Positions 47,376 to 58,656 of a stretch of 64,000 nucleotides of DNA are shown here, in pieces; position 1 is the first letter of the stretch, and the number at the start of each line of letters is the position of its first letter. Source of the DNA: Cylindrodendrum hubeiense. Its lineage: Eukaryota > Ascomycota > Sordariomycetes > Hypocreales > Nectriaceae. The stretch is from assembly GCA_014621425.1 (NCBI GenBank), contig JAANBB010000178.1, positions 1 to 64,000 of the forward strand. Direction: 5' to 3'. The position numbers were made by a program, and so were the translations under genes. The notes beneath the pieces are model-generated. The model saw only the letters and a program-made list of their open reading frames with translations, was not told where the DNA came from and did not search any database.

Positions 47376-47993
47376 GATGAAGATAGCGTCAAGGAAGAGG
47401 AAATACAGCGAGGAAACGCTCTCAGATGTCGCAGAAACATCATGAACCTATGGCTGAGAGCCGCTTTAATTGGCGTCGCGTCTGGAGGTATGACGGAAGA
47501 GTTGAGACGTGAATCTTGCCCCTCTGGGACTCAACGCGTTCTAGGCAGAACACGAGCCCACGTGATTTCGCTTAGGCCAATTCAGATGTGATGACGATGT
47601 GGGGTCGCGTGGGACAGGTCGACGACACCAAGGGTCTTTCCATCGTCATTGGCCAGCCGGCCAGCTCCCCCTCTCCAAGAACAGCCAAAAACAGGCGTTT
47701 AAGCGCCGACTTCGACGGCAGTGCAGGGCTACACATGCAATGTCGGCCGTTGGAACAGATGCAGATCAGCTCTGTTGCCGCCGAGCTGCTAAGTGGCGCA
47801 CCCGAGTACAAAACCCAAGCTGCCCGCAAGTTGCTGAGCTTGGGTTGCATTTTCCCCTCTTCCTTTTCTGTGATTTCCGACCTCTGATCTTGCTGCTTCT
47901 CGCGACGACGAGTGTCTCCGAGTTGCGCTCTTACTCTTACCGGAACCCGCTCAACGTTGCTGCTGGCCACCCCCAGCTTATTCAACCCACAAA
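47376..47993. promoter_or_regulatory. Divergent promoter, polymerase kappa / P/Q-rich gene
   Basis: 618 bases between divergent start codons. No separate gene is supported. The plus-strand leader is C/T-rich from about 47880. Confidence 0.5.
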
Positions 47994-49368
47994 ATGGCAG
48001 TGCGGCCGGGAGAGGAGAACGTCGCGACGCTGTAAGTCTGCGACGTGGGAACATGGGACTCTGGACGTTGACTCACTTCGCCCACAGCTTTGCGGATATC
48101 CACTACTTCTATGGGCCCCCGGATGTGAAGCCACGGCACCACCGATTTGACAAGGGCTCCTATGTCTACCTGTTTGAGAACGCAAACGAGAGGCGGTGTC
48201 GCATTGAGGTCGCCAATCATCCTGGCGACGATGACCAGGATGCATTTGACGGATGTAAGGAACCGCGGCGGACATGTATGAGTGAATGCGCACTAACCTT
48301 CCCGCGCGGATAGTCCTTGATCAGACCCACGTTCGATACTCTTACAAACAACACTGCAAGGTATCACTTACCGTAGCCGACAACGTCGACCAAGGGGAAT
48401 GGCACCTGCCGACCTACGACCCTCGAAATGAGAACAAATACCACTACAAGCTGCACTCGCTGGATATTTACTTCTGGACCCAACAAGATGCGCTCCAGTT
48501 CATCAATGGCGTGAGGATGGTCATCCAGCCCTCGCAGGTGGAAGTCCTCGACGAGCCTGGCCCGCCTCCTCAGCCAGCTCCAATGAGCTCTGTAGTTCAG
48601 AACTTGGAGCATATGGCCATCTCGGATCCACAGTACGGAGCAGCGAAAGCACCTTCGCAGCACAGTTCACATAGCTTTGCGCCGCCCCCGAAAGCGCCGC
48701 CGCCATCAAGTGAAGCCCCGGCTACCTTTGTGCCCATGGCTTACAACCCCGCGGCTCCTGCTGCGCCGGAGGCGATAAAGCATCGGGAGAAGACTCCTCC
48801 ACCAGATGAGGATCCTCTCAACCCGCTGGCTGTGGCCGTCGCATACGACTACCATAAGCAGCCATTCACACCCGGAATGCCGCCGCCGTCGCAATTCCCG
48901 CCTGGTGGGCTGACAAGTCCCGGCTTGCCTCCACATCAATACGGTGCGCTACCTCAGCACCCCAGCCTACACCGGGCCGCGACGATGCCTGTGCAGGGCG
49001 TTCCTGGAAGCCCCTTCGGCTCAGCGTTCCCTGGCCCGCCTACATCGCAACCGCCGCCACAGCAGGCCGCAATCCAACCTCCAGGGCAGCCAACACCGCC
49101 CGCAGCCAACCCGGCAGCTCCTCCTCCGCCGCAGGGTGGTTTCTCGCAGTACTCTTACAACCCACAGCAGCAACAGGCTCAGCCTGCTGCCCAAGATTAC
49201 AGTGTTCACCAGCAAGTGTACCGACCGACACAGACGGAGATGTCCAACCCGGAGTCGCATTCCTACCAGCAGAAGACAGAGGGGAAGGGCAAACTTGAAG
49301 AAAATGCGGGGCGGCTTGAACGTGGAGTATCTGGGATGCTAAAGAAGTTTGAGAAGAAGTTTGGGTAA
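47994..49368 (+). CDS. Conserved fungal protein with globular N-domain and P/Q-rich linker
   Basis: 419-residue predicted protein; exons 47994-48031, 48088-48254 and 48314-49368 with canonical introns and agreeing phase. Residues 1-150 look globular: EENVATLFADIHYFYGPP, RHHRFDKGSYVYLFEN, a HVRYSYKQHCKVSLTV segment and SLDIYFWTQQDALQFINGVR. About 160-370 is a long Pro/Gln/Ala-rich, presumably disordered linker. The last 28 residues (GKLEENAGRLERGVSGMLKKFEKKFG, in part) form a conserved-looking amphipathic basic helix. I remember close relatives in Aspergillus and other Pezizomycotina but no secure function. No signal peptide or membrane segment; likely cytosolic. The strong conservation of both ends and the variable middle suggest an adaptor-like protein. 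Confidence 0.88.
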
Positions 49369-52300
49369 GCGGCACAACACGGGAGTGGCTGCTGGGCGGC
49401 CGGGAGGAGCGGGAGGTTGGAAATTACTTTCCTATGGCAGGTATTAGGTGATTCCTTTCCAGCCTAATTTCGTAATTGCTTAATCAAAGTAACCCGAGTA
49501 TCTTAATGCGCCCTGGGTTCATTTTTGTGGAAGGCGTTGAACGAGGGTCAAATAAACCCCTGCGAAGAATAGTCGCGGCCGTGCGAGCTCGTGCCAGCTA
49601 CTGTTGCGTGAGATGTTTGCGTAATGCAAATGTCCCAATACCGATGGTGAGGGACACAGTCTAGCCAGCGTCTTCAAAGAGGATCGATGTGAGCATATTG
49701 TGGACAAAGAAGCCCCTGTGGGATCGCATTTCTTGATGCAGCAATTATCGTAGGTTTCGTTATCGGTGATGCCCTATGGGATGTTGGCTGGGACCATGCC
49801 CCGGCCACTAAAGCACGGGCACGATTGAAGCCGTAGAATCGCGAGACAGAATATCCACAGTCAACCCACACTGCTGCTGGCACGGCACCGGCAAATGGCG
49901 GTATGATTGACCTTCGTACGGAATCTCCGGGTAAGACGTATCCGGGTCTTGTTCCCAAACTCGCATTCTCTGTGCCCTTGCACGGCAAAAGGGCCGCCGT
50001 CCTCGCTCTGCCTCTGAATCTGTGACCGGGCGGTGCTGAAAATAGTGGGTGGTCTCAGCCACTGCGCCTCCTGCAGCCACGCTCCCTACGTAGCCTCACA
50101 GCGTCTTCTGACGCCACTGACTCCCCAACTGGTCCCAAGCCGCGAGCAGCCCTGACCGGTTGGGGGCTGGTGCAGCGTGTTAGGTGCATTAAAGAGTCGC
50201 CGCATATCAAGTCGGGTGCTCCGCCAACCCCGTCATTTGCCCTGCATAGGGTGTTAAAGGCACGATCTTCCTTCCAGCAACGGACATGCGTTGCGTTCGC
50301 CTTCGCTAGGGTTGGCCTGGCGAGGAGAGAGGCTGTGACGTTAAACAGTTGCGAGAGCGAGAGATTGCCATGGAGTACTTGAGGTAGGTACCCGTCCGTT
50401 CCTCAACGGCGAGAGGCGTAAACCGGCAAGGATGATTGGTGGTCATTGATAGCCCATGCTACCAAAGTTTACAACGCTCTCAAGCGTACGAAGTAATTGA
50501 GAGAAGATGAGACGATCTCGGTTCATAGCCAGGAAGTAGTGAAGATACGTAGGAATCGAGGGTAGTGGGTGATTCTTCCCAATAGGGCCGGCCATCTGGC
50601 CACGGCTTGAGCCACTTCCCAAGGCTGGCGCACTGGGGTCAGGACTACATCCATCTCCTCAGCCACCGGGTTGAGGGCTGTAAGATTGGAGAGTCACACT
50701 ATCGTCGTTGAATCGTGCCTTATCAGCCAGGGAGAGGTCATGAGCGTGAACCATGTGTACAAGGGCAATTTGAGTTGCCACTCCAGTCAGATGAAGTGGG
50801 GGGTTACGTCTTGAGGAGCGCCTCAGCCAAGTTGCTGTGCCACTGTAATACGAGGGGTTAGTCCCTGTGTGCAATAGGGCATACACATGTACCTCGAGGC
50901 GGACTCTTAACTAGAATTCCGTAAACCAGAGGGGAAAACCCCATGATTGCTTCACGTGATGGAGATGGGATGCTTGACAGAGAGGAGATGGAGGAACCCT
51001 CACCAGCTGAGCGGCTTAGGGGCGGCCAAGGTGCTAAGCCACTGGCTGCGGGCAACGCCTCAGTGGAGGAACAGGTAATCCCTATGCGCCGCTACGTACC
51101 TGGGATCCATTGCGTGTTTAGCATTAAGTCGAGACCTTGGGGGGTGGAGCCTCCGGGCCATAGCGGGACGCGGAGCATGGGGACGATGAATAAGGGCCCG
51201 TGGATCTGGGTTGATTGCGTAACTGCGCTGGGCATTTTTGACGTCGGTACGGGGCGCGGTCCTCCCACATGCCTTGGTGCGACAATTGAACAACTCAGCC
51301 AAGGGAATTGTCGAGAATACGGTTTTCGTAGCGCGGAACGGACGGACAGAGACGATATTGGGGTCGCTGGGCACAGGCAGCCAAGACGGGGGCGGCACAG
51401 ACACCATAGGCACCACAGACACAGCACGAGGCATCAATTCATCCGTTCGTGTTGGTGTGGCCGTCTGATCTCATCTCATCTCATCCGCTGTCACAAGTGT
51501 CGCTCACCATCCCAACTCCACATTCAAACTCCACATCCCAACTCCCCTCCCCATCTATCCTGATCCTGATCCCATCCGCGTCCCCGTCCCTGTGACAACA
51601 CCACATTGCATTACCCCTCAAGCACCCACCCACTCACTACCGACTGCGCAAGTGTCCCTGGACGAGCCCAAGCAGGTGCTACGTGGGAAGCACCTAAGAA
51701 GCAAGGGCCAAGACGCCTGATGTCACCCAGCGTCGATCGCTCACTGCGGAGCATCGGTAGCGCCGGCCACCTCTGACGGCCAAACCCGGCCCACTCACCA
51801 CTTGTTGACGCCTGCTGCTGGCTTGCTGGCAACGGCTGTGACGGGGTTGGCTCCCTCGCATTCTCCTGGCTGCTACCTCGACCCTGATCTTGTGTCTCAC
51901 TTGTTCGCCTTTCAGTGGTGTCTCATTTGGCTTCCGTTTGTTCTGCACGGGCCGAGCATCGTCTCTGCACCTACTACGTACATCAGCATCTCCGCCTTCG
52001 CCTTCGTCGCCCTCAGCGTCAGCCCTAGAGAAAAGCGAGCAGCAAGAGGCGAGGATTGGAAGCCCCAAGCAGAAAGCCCCGGACTCTAGCAGAAGCGGGC
52101 CTGGGCCACGATCCCAGTCGATTCGACCCAGCCAAGCCAAGCCAAGCCAAGCCCACCAGCCAACCAACCTCGCGACCGACACGGCGGCTGTGCCTGGAAA
52201 AAGGTCCCTCGCCCGACGCAGACGCACCCAGACCCAGAACCAAAGGCACACAAGCCGGATGCCCCGTGCCTCGCCTCGACAACATCTTGCTCTCCCTAAA

Positions 52301-52439
52301 CAAACCACCTACATCATTGCCTTCGCCCGACATCACGTTCCCGACGACAAAGCCCGCCGCTGACGCCTCCCAATCGACCTCCTCCGCTGGACCTGCCCCA
52401 ACCTGGCGCCTTGGTGTGCATGCTGCAGCCGAGTCCAAG
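49369..52439. other. 3-kb spacer without supported gene
   Basis: Frames such as 50943-51563 (+) and 51694-52308 (-) are stop-poor but have no domains. Short repeats occur: CTCATCT (51470-51490) and CCAAG units (52130-52160). The stretch 52056-52439 is open in the frame of the next gene but contains no ATG, so it is probably its leader. Confidence 0.55.
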
Positions 52440-53893
52440 ATGCACCTGAGCGCTGAGGCACTCCATGCGTGGGATGCCCGCGATGGTCACCAACGGGCAG
52501 AACAAACCAAGGGATCCAAGGATACCCAAACCGATGGGGGTAGCAGTAATACGACTACCATCGCTCTTGTTGTAAGTTAGCCCGCAACCACGTCGCATCT
52601 CCGCCCCAAATGCCACGAGCTAGAAGCGGAACTAATCCGTCGCTATCGCCACAGGTCGTTGCCGTCATTATCTTATTGCTTCTTGTCGGTATAGTCTGGT
52701 TCTGCCGTTCTCGAAAGGCCAAGAAATCCAGCAGCTTGGAACCGACCGATGAGCCAAAGAAGAAGGGTTTCTTCGGACGAATCACTGGTCGCCTTCGGGG
52801 CGGCCGATACGAGCAAACATCAGGCGACGACTCCGATCGCTCACATCAGCTCAACTCGACTGGGAGTCGGCGCAATGGCGACGTCGAGGCCGGCACGAAT
52901 CGAGGCAGTACGGCCACAGGCGCTGTCGACCGGAATACATCCGTCAGGTCCATTATGACACTGCCCGCATATCGCCAGATGGCTGCGACCAATGAACAAG
53001 TTCTGGGCCGGGAGGGAGAGCGTGATGGAGTAGATGTCATCGTAGACCTACCAAATCAGGAGGAGGAAGAAGAGCTACGTGATCGAGAGATGGAAACTAT
53101 GTACCAGATCCGGACCACGAGGCGACAGCTCATCGCCGAGCGGGAAGAGAGGAGAGAACAACGCCGCGAAGCACGGCTGCGCAACGATGCAGCCGCACTT
53201 CAGGACATCCGCGCCCGAACTCGCGCAGCCAACCAGGACACTACCATTACCGATCTTCGAACGACTGTGGACCAAATCAAGGACACCCGCAACCGGTCGG
53301 TGTCGAGCGTGTCATACGCAGACGTAGGTGTTGCTCGTCATGACGGAACGAGGATCCGGGCCAACAGCACTGAGAGTGAACGGGTGGGATTGCTTGAAGA
53401 CGCCGGCAGCATCACTCTTGGACATAACCGGGGACGCAGCGCAAGCTCTGCTGCGAGCGCCGACACCGACTTCATGTCTCTCACCCCGACGCACACCCGG
53501 GGAGAGTCCCTCTCAGGAGGACCTTGGGTGCCAAACGGATCCGCGAGGACAGGGTCGAGCACCGAGCTTGTAGAGGCCGACTTGGGTGACACGACGATGC
53601 CCCCGCCAGAGTACCACGATCTGTCTTTGTCCGAGGAGAACCGTTCGACTACGCCATTACACGAACCACCGCCAGACTACCCTGGTCCGTATCGCTCAGC
53701 GTCCCAGAGGACGCAGCGCAGCCTTACCACCACGGCCCGCCCGGACGGAGAGGTGGAGCCGGAGACGGAACCGGAGACGGAGACTCGAACCCAGACATTG
53801 GGCCGCGGAGTGGGTGGCGTACCTCAGCTTCCTAGCTTGAGAATCTCACGACTCCCCGAGATTGTCATTGAGCCGTCGAGTGCTCACCCTTGA
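52440..53893 (+). CDS. Single-pass membrane protein with long charged cytosolic tail
   Basis: 456-residue protein from exons 52440-52571 and 52655-53893 (83-nt intron, GTAAGT...ACAG, phase 0). I use the only in-frame ATG before the intron. Residues 1-40 are short and Ser/Thr-rich (GGSSNTTT). A strong transmembrane helix at about 41-62 (IALVVVAVIILLLLVGIVWF) is split by the intron and followed at once by basic CRSRKAKKSS, which predicts an outside-N, inside-C orientation. The remaining 390 residues are charged and low in hydrophobics: a coiled-coil-like Glu/Arg stretch (about 145-205, with EERREQRREARLR), then Ser/Thr- and Pro-rich parts with PPPEYHDL and EPPPDYPGPY motifs that look like PY-type binding sites for WW-domain ubiquitin ligases, and a final Glu/Thr repeat. 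No known family; the role could be membrane scaffold or sensor. Confidence 0.75.
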
Positions 53894-56179
53894 GATGACC
53901 GCCACGAAACCTCACTGTGAGGGGCTTTCCCTTCTTTTTTGGCGTTGCTTTATTGTTTGTTTCTTCTTTTCATCGTCGACGTGTTTTTATTCAAGGAAGC
54001 ATGGAGTTTGGTCCTGGGTATAATGAAAGTTACGTATAGGGGAGACTCCTCAACCTGGTACGAAATGAGCCAGTACAGCGGCATGGAGTGTGTCGGCATA
54101 TTCTGGGTTTACACTTGCATACATGTCACGCAAGGTTTGGAAAAGAAGGTGGTGTAATAGATGGACACACATAGGACAGTGTTGGCGGCCCCGGCGGTTT
54201 CGTCGTGGGCGTTGTACATTAGATACCGAAGGACGTATCTGAATTTATCTGATGAATTTTCTCACGCTGTGACCCCTTATGGTAGTAGCAAGCTGGGTGT
54301 TTCGTGAGGCTCTGAAATGAATCATTGTTATGAGAAAGCTCTGGTGGTGGTGGCAAATGGCAGGTGTCCTGAGGGGAAGTTTTGACAACCAAGCCGTAAG
54401 TGAAAATGCGGGCTTGCAGCCTGCTACATAGCTGCATCACTGGTGGCTGCGACCAACAGGTTAGCTCGATCGACTGAGAGCTATCCCGGCAATTGTTCTG
54501 GGAGCAAAGGGTCTCATATACGGCGGACCTGGCATGCAGTTGGTCGACGTGAAGACCAGGTCATATGTGAGGGGCGGCGAGACACGTGGTTGAAGGGGGG
54601 AGCTCTTCACTGGGGGCTCCACCAGAGCTAGTATTAGTCCAAGGAGATTTTTTTTGGGGGGCCGGGCCGTCGGCGAGGGTTTGTTGTGTTGGACCATCTT
54701 GGCAGGTTGGTGATGGAGGATAGAGGATGCAGAGGGGAGGGAGCAGCATGAGAGGGAGACCTGAGCGCTGGTTCTCTGCTCACCGATCAATGTGCACTTT
54801 CAGGTCAGCTCATGATTACAAGGCGAGACGGAAGGGGCAACGGCGATGCGAAACCATGATGCATCTCAATCTCAGATGAGCTGTGGGGCAAAGATGGTGG
54901 CGATGGATTGGAGAGAGAGAAAGAGTCGTCGGTAGTAATGTCAGTCAATGGATCGAGGTTCTTGCATGGAATGAATCGACTGTCAGCGTCTGTCTTGCCT
55001 GTTGGCGGGGAACTCAGACCGCCAGAGCCAGTCGTCAGACAGAACCGAGACAGGCTCTCAGCAACAACCGGCGGCTTATGAAAGCGTTAGCTAATCTTGA
55101 CTCCGAGCCGCGCGCGAGCTGGATTGCCAAGCAGGGCAGAGGTGAACTGCGGGGGTTTGTCAGGATCGTGTAATAGGCCGCTGGGCCCCCGGCCACCGGG
55201 CCCGGTGGGGAGCTTGGTCACTGGCGTGCAGCCCCCGCCGTAGTGGGGGAGATTTCACCGATTTCTGCTAACTATGTAAGCTTGACCAAGCAATGTGCCT
55301 TCATCAGCCTTGACTCAGCACCCAGCAGCAGCGACGCATGCCACGCCGGGGAGAAGCATATCCCTGGCAGAGGGGTGGGAGGAGCGGGGAAGAGGCAGAG
55401 GGGCACGGTAACTGGCTGGGTGTCATCCTTTTTCGTTTGTTCGGCAGACGCCCCGGGAAGGGCTGCACCATGAGGTCGCCGGCGGCCCTATGGCTGGCAT
55501 CCTCGACGGTGACAGGCCAAGCTAAATTCCCGTTAACTAACTCTGAGAGGCGGACGTCATGCAATTGACGCAGTGCTACACTGCGGCAGCCCGAGTTCGG
55601 TATGGGGGAAAGACAGTAGGCTTGACTCGGCATCCAGGCTCGGCCATTTCGGCGGTGGCCACGGGCTTGCCCCATCCTCAACTCCCTCTCTCTCTGACAA
55701 GCTGGGTGTACCACATCAGATCGGATTAGAGTTGCTTAGAAATGCCTTACAACGAGAGCATAGCCAGGGGCATCGAATGCTACGCCGGGCGTGCTCCGAC
55801 CTCCCGGGGCCCGCCGCCCGGGCAGACCTGGGCCCGCCGTCAGCTGGAGATAGCATGCTTTCGCAGCAATGTGCGATGCGATTTAGGTTGGTACGGTGCA
55901 TGGGATTCCAGGCTAGGGACACAGGGAGGGTGTGCGGCTGCGGCTCCCACAGTGATGCTATTGCTGCAAACACATGGATCCGTCAATCGGCCGTAGCCAT
56001 GGGCGTGGGCATACGAGGAGCTGTAGCCGAGCTGCGGGAGACGGGAGAGGACTAAGGTATAAGACTGTTCGGAGCTCCCCTCTCTCCGTCCCCTTCTGCC
56101 CTCGCTTCATCACTCACACTCTCAGCCTTTCGACTCTTTCCTCGCTATCAAGCTCGATACCCAATACAATCTAATCACA
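53894..56179. other. 2.3-kb spacer upstream of the quinone reductase gene
   Basis: No supported gene. A TATA-like GGTATAAGAC lies at about 56056-56065, roughly 120 bases before the start codon at 56180, followed by a C/T-rich leader. Confidence 0.5.
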
Positions 56180-57058
56180 ATGGCTCCCAAGATCGCTATC
56201 GTTTACGTATGTGGTTAACCTCCTTCACCCCGCTACCCATCCCCCGGACCGTCGCTGTCACCTATGGCTTCCTCTCTACCGCCTCCCTCCCCAATGCCCC
56301 CAATGGACTATCGCAGGGTTGCTGTCTAGCTACTCTTAATAGCTTCCACATTACCTCACACCACCATATCCATTGGCTCAGCTTTGCGCTAACAATAATG
56401 TCTACCACAGTACTCGATGTACGGCCACATCAAGCAGTTGGCCGAGGCTGAGAAGGCCGGCATTGAGAAGGCTGGCGGCACCGCCGACATCTTCCAGCTC
56501 CCCGAGACCCTCCCTGAGGAGGTCCTCGCCAAGATGCACGCTCCCCCCAAGCCTACCGACGTCACTGTCCTCACCGACCCCACCACCCTCGAGAGCTACG
56601 ATGCCTTCCTCCTCGGCATCCCCACCCGATACGGAAACTTCCCCGCCCAGTGGAAGGTATAACCCCCCTCCCGAATAAATGTGAAGAGAGAACTCAAACT
56701 GACACGCTTGTGACAGACCTTCTGGGACCAGACCGGCAAGCAGTGGTCCACTGGTGGCTTCTGGGGCAAGATGGCTGGTGTCTTCATCTCCACTGGCACC
56801 CTCGGTGGTGGCCAGGAGTCGACTGCCATTGCCGCCATGTCCACCTTCGCCCACCACGGCATCATCTACGTTCCCTTCGGTTACGCCAAGGCCTTCCCCC
56901 TGATGGCCGACCTCAGCGAGGTCCACGGTGGCAGCCCCTGGGGTGCCGGCACTTTCGCCGGCGCCGACGGCTCCCGCCAGCCCACCCCCCGCGAGCTCGA
57001 GATTGCCACCATCCAGGGCACCGAGTTCTACAACACCGTTGCCAAGTACTCCGGTTGA
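56180..57058 (+). CDS. Flavodoxin-fold NAD(P)H:quinone oxidoreductase (WrbA/Pst2 type)
   Basis: FMN-dependent two-electron quinone reductase of the WrbA/Pst2/Alt a 7 group, cytosolic, protecting against quinone and oxidative stress. Exons 56180-56206, 56411-56656 and 56717-57058 give 204 residues, the usual family length. Visible: [15 protein letters not shown] (FMN phosphate-binding loop, split by the first intron), [55 protein letters not shown] and [12 protein letters not shown]. Intron 1 is unusually long here (204 nt). The stop is TGA followed by CTG. The same frame then remains open to 57217 and ends in a CaaX-like tail, so a longer isoform is possible (described separately). Convergent with the gene at 57608-58656. 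Confidence 0.95.
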
Positions 57059-57217
57059 CTGCATGGCAGTGAAACCGAGAAGGCTGAGTCCACGCCTGTG
57101 GAGAAGCCTGCGGACAAGCCCGTCGCGGCCAAGAAGGAGAATGGCTCAGGTGTGAAGGAGCAAAAGGAACTCAAGGAGGGGCCTTGTGGTCTTCCTGCGA
57201 AATGCACAGTTCAGTAA
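57059..57217 (+). other. In-frame extension behind the quinone reductase stop, CaaX-like end
   Basis: Directly after the TGA at 57056-57058 the quinone reductase frame continues for 52 sense codons to TAA (57215-57217). The codons are dominated by GAG, AAG, CCT and GTG, unlike a typical 3' untranslated region, and the peptide is Lys/Glu/Pro-rich (e.g. STPVEKPADKPVAAKKE). It ends CGLPAKCTVQ, that is a C-a-a-X-like box (Cys-Thr-Val-Gln) with an additional Cys six residues upstream, a pattern suited to prenylation plus palmitoylation. Yeast Ycp4, a related flavodoxin-like protein, is of similar extended length and membrane-associated. Access could be by readthrough of TGA CTG or by removal of a 24-nt segment 57046-57069 (GTACTC...GCAG), which would restore frame but is very short for a fungal intron. 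Confidence 0.6.
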
Positions 57218-57607
57218 ACGAGCGAGTTGTACCTAATAAATACCAAATATATGATGATACATATTAAACCACAGATGACTTGCTGCACCGTGAAAATATA
57301 ACTGATATGAAGTGTAATGTTGGAACTTGATTGGTTCTTAGTGGTTACAGACGATTGGTGCGTGGTACAAAATGACGCGCACGTACGAAGTACAATAATA
57401 ACTGTCAGCCGCCAGTGGCTCTCTTGATGCATTGATTATCCTACTCTAAAAACTCCGTTGATGGTCAAATAGACCGGATATTTGCAAGTGGCACGCTCAT
57501 TAACCTAGATTCCAACCCGACCTTGCTCTCCTTGCTCGTGAACTCCTATCCCTAATGTTTTTGCTTCTGCTTCATGCCGATAGTTCTCCAAGATTGAGAA
57601 TCTTTAA
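57218..57607. other. Convergent spacer
   Basis: 390 AT-richer bases between convergent genes, with nothing beyond presumed 3' untranslated regions. Confidence 0.6.
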
Positions 57608-58656
57608 TCACTTCTTGAAAAGCTCCGTTTGTGACCCTTGCGGGTTCTCCTGCAACTCTCCGTCATACACACGCGTTTTCTCATCCTCAACAGGCGAAGC
57701 AACTTGAATCTCGCCACGATAGATCTCGATGACCGAAACCAGAGGCATAATGAGAAGCAGCATCGATAGGAGCTGTCCGAAGCCCCATGTCTTCTCATCC
57801 TGGTTGCTGAGTTCAACCGAAGGGTTTCCAAAGGCCTGGGATAGCAGGATGATGCGGATGGCGGCGCCGATAGCAATGGCTGTCATCAACACCAAGCCGG
57901 TGATCTGGATGAGCTTGTAGAACTTCTGGTTGCGGCTGTGGAGATACCAGGTGGCGAGGCCGAAAATAACGACGTTGCCAGCGATGACGGCAATGGTGCC
58001 GACGTAAGATAGCCCAGCCGTTGACGGCGCCCCGTTGCCTTTCACATGCCATACACAAGCAATCGGCAATGTCTGGTCGTCCAGGCCTTTGGAGACGGCC
58101 TCGAGCACGAATACGCCCGAGACGCACGACAGCGCCAAATTGACGAACATGAGGAACTGGCGCATCCATCGGATGACCCAGTCGCGGCGGTAGTCGTGGA
58201 CGAGAGCCAGTAGGGTAGCGTTGTGCGTGGCCATGGACAGGAGCGACATCATCCAGATGAGGAAGAAGTGGTACGGGACGAGGGTGTTCATTTTCGCGAG
58301 TCCGACGCCTTCAGAATGTTAGCCATGAACGGGTGTTGTATTTCGATAGGTTCGACCGACTTTGAATTCCGATTCCCTGCATAATCTGGGAGTCGCTGTA
58401 GCTGTTGAGGAGCTTTCGTCGGATGATGGAATCCCTGCCGCGGAATTCGCCGAAAATGACGCTGCTCGAGAGGACGATGGCCAAGAGGGCCGTGATCATG
58501 AAGGATAGCAAGATCTGTCGCCAGGCATTAGTATCCGGGTCGATCCGTTGGCCACGGGCGCATCGCAGGACTTACACCAGTGCCAGCAACGCCGGCGTCG
58601 CTGGGAGTGGCGGCATCGCCATCCGCTGTGCAGTTGGCCGGATCGATGAAGGCCAT
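57608..58656 (-). CDS. Multi-pass membrane protein, unknown function
   Basis: 311-residue protein from three exons: 58656-58576, 58514-58361 and 58308-57608, with introns of 61 and 52 nt (CTAAC branch in the second) and consistent phase. A hydrophilic N terminus (MAFIDPANCTADGDAATPS) is followed by about seven hydrophobic segments: ILLSFMITALLAIVLSSSVIF; LVPYHFFLIWMMSLLSMATH; FLMFVNLALSCVSGVFVLEA; SYVGTIAVIAGNVVIFGLATW; LIQITGLVLMTAIAIGAAI; and GQLLSMLLLIMPLVSVIEI among them. Polar junctions NATLLALVHDYRRDW and RNQKFYKL lie between helices. The C-terminal 40 residues are charged and cytosolic in character. The topology resembles fungal receptor-like or integral membrane proteins, but no receptor motif is recognisable, so no function is assigned. 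Confidence 0.85.

Noticed and set aside
56402..57064. 220-codon minus-strand frame
   Set aside because: Antisense to the quinone reductase exons and its intron; Gly/Glu/Leu-rich shadow.
57046..57069. 24-nt intron as the sole explanation for the quinone reductase tail
   Set aside because: Phase fits and GT...AG ends are present, but 24 nt is well below normal fungal intron size; kept only as an alternative to readthrough.
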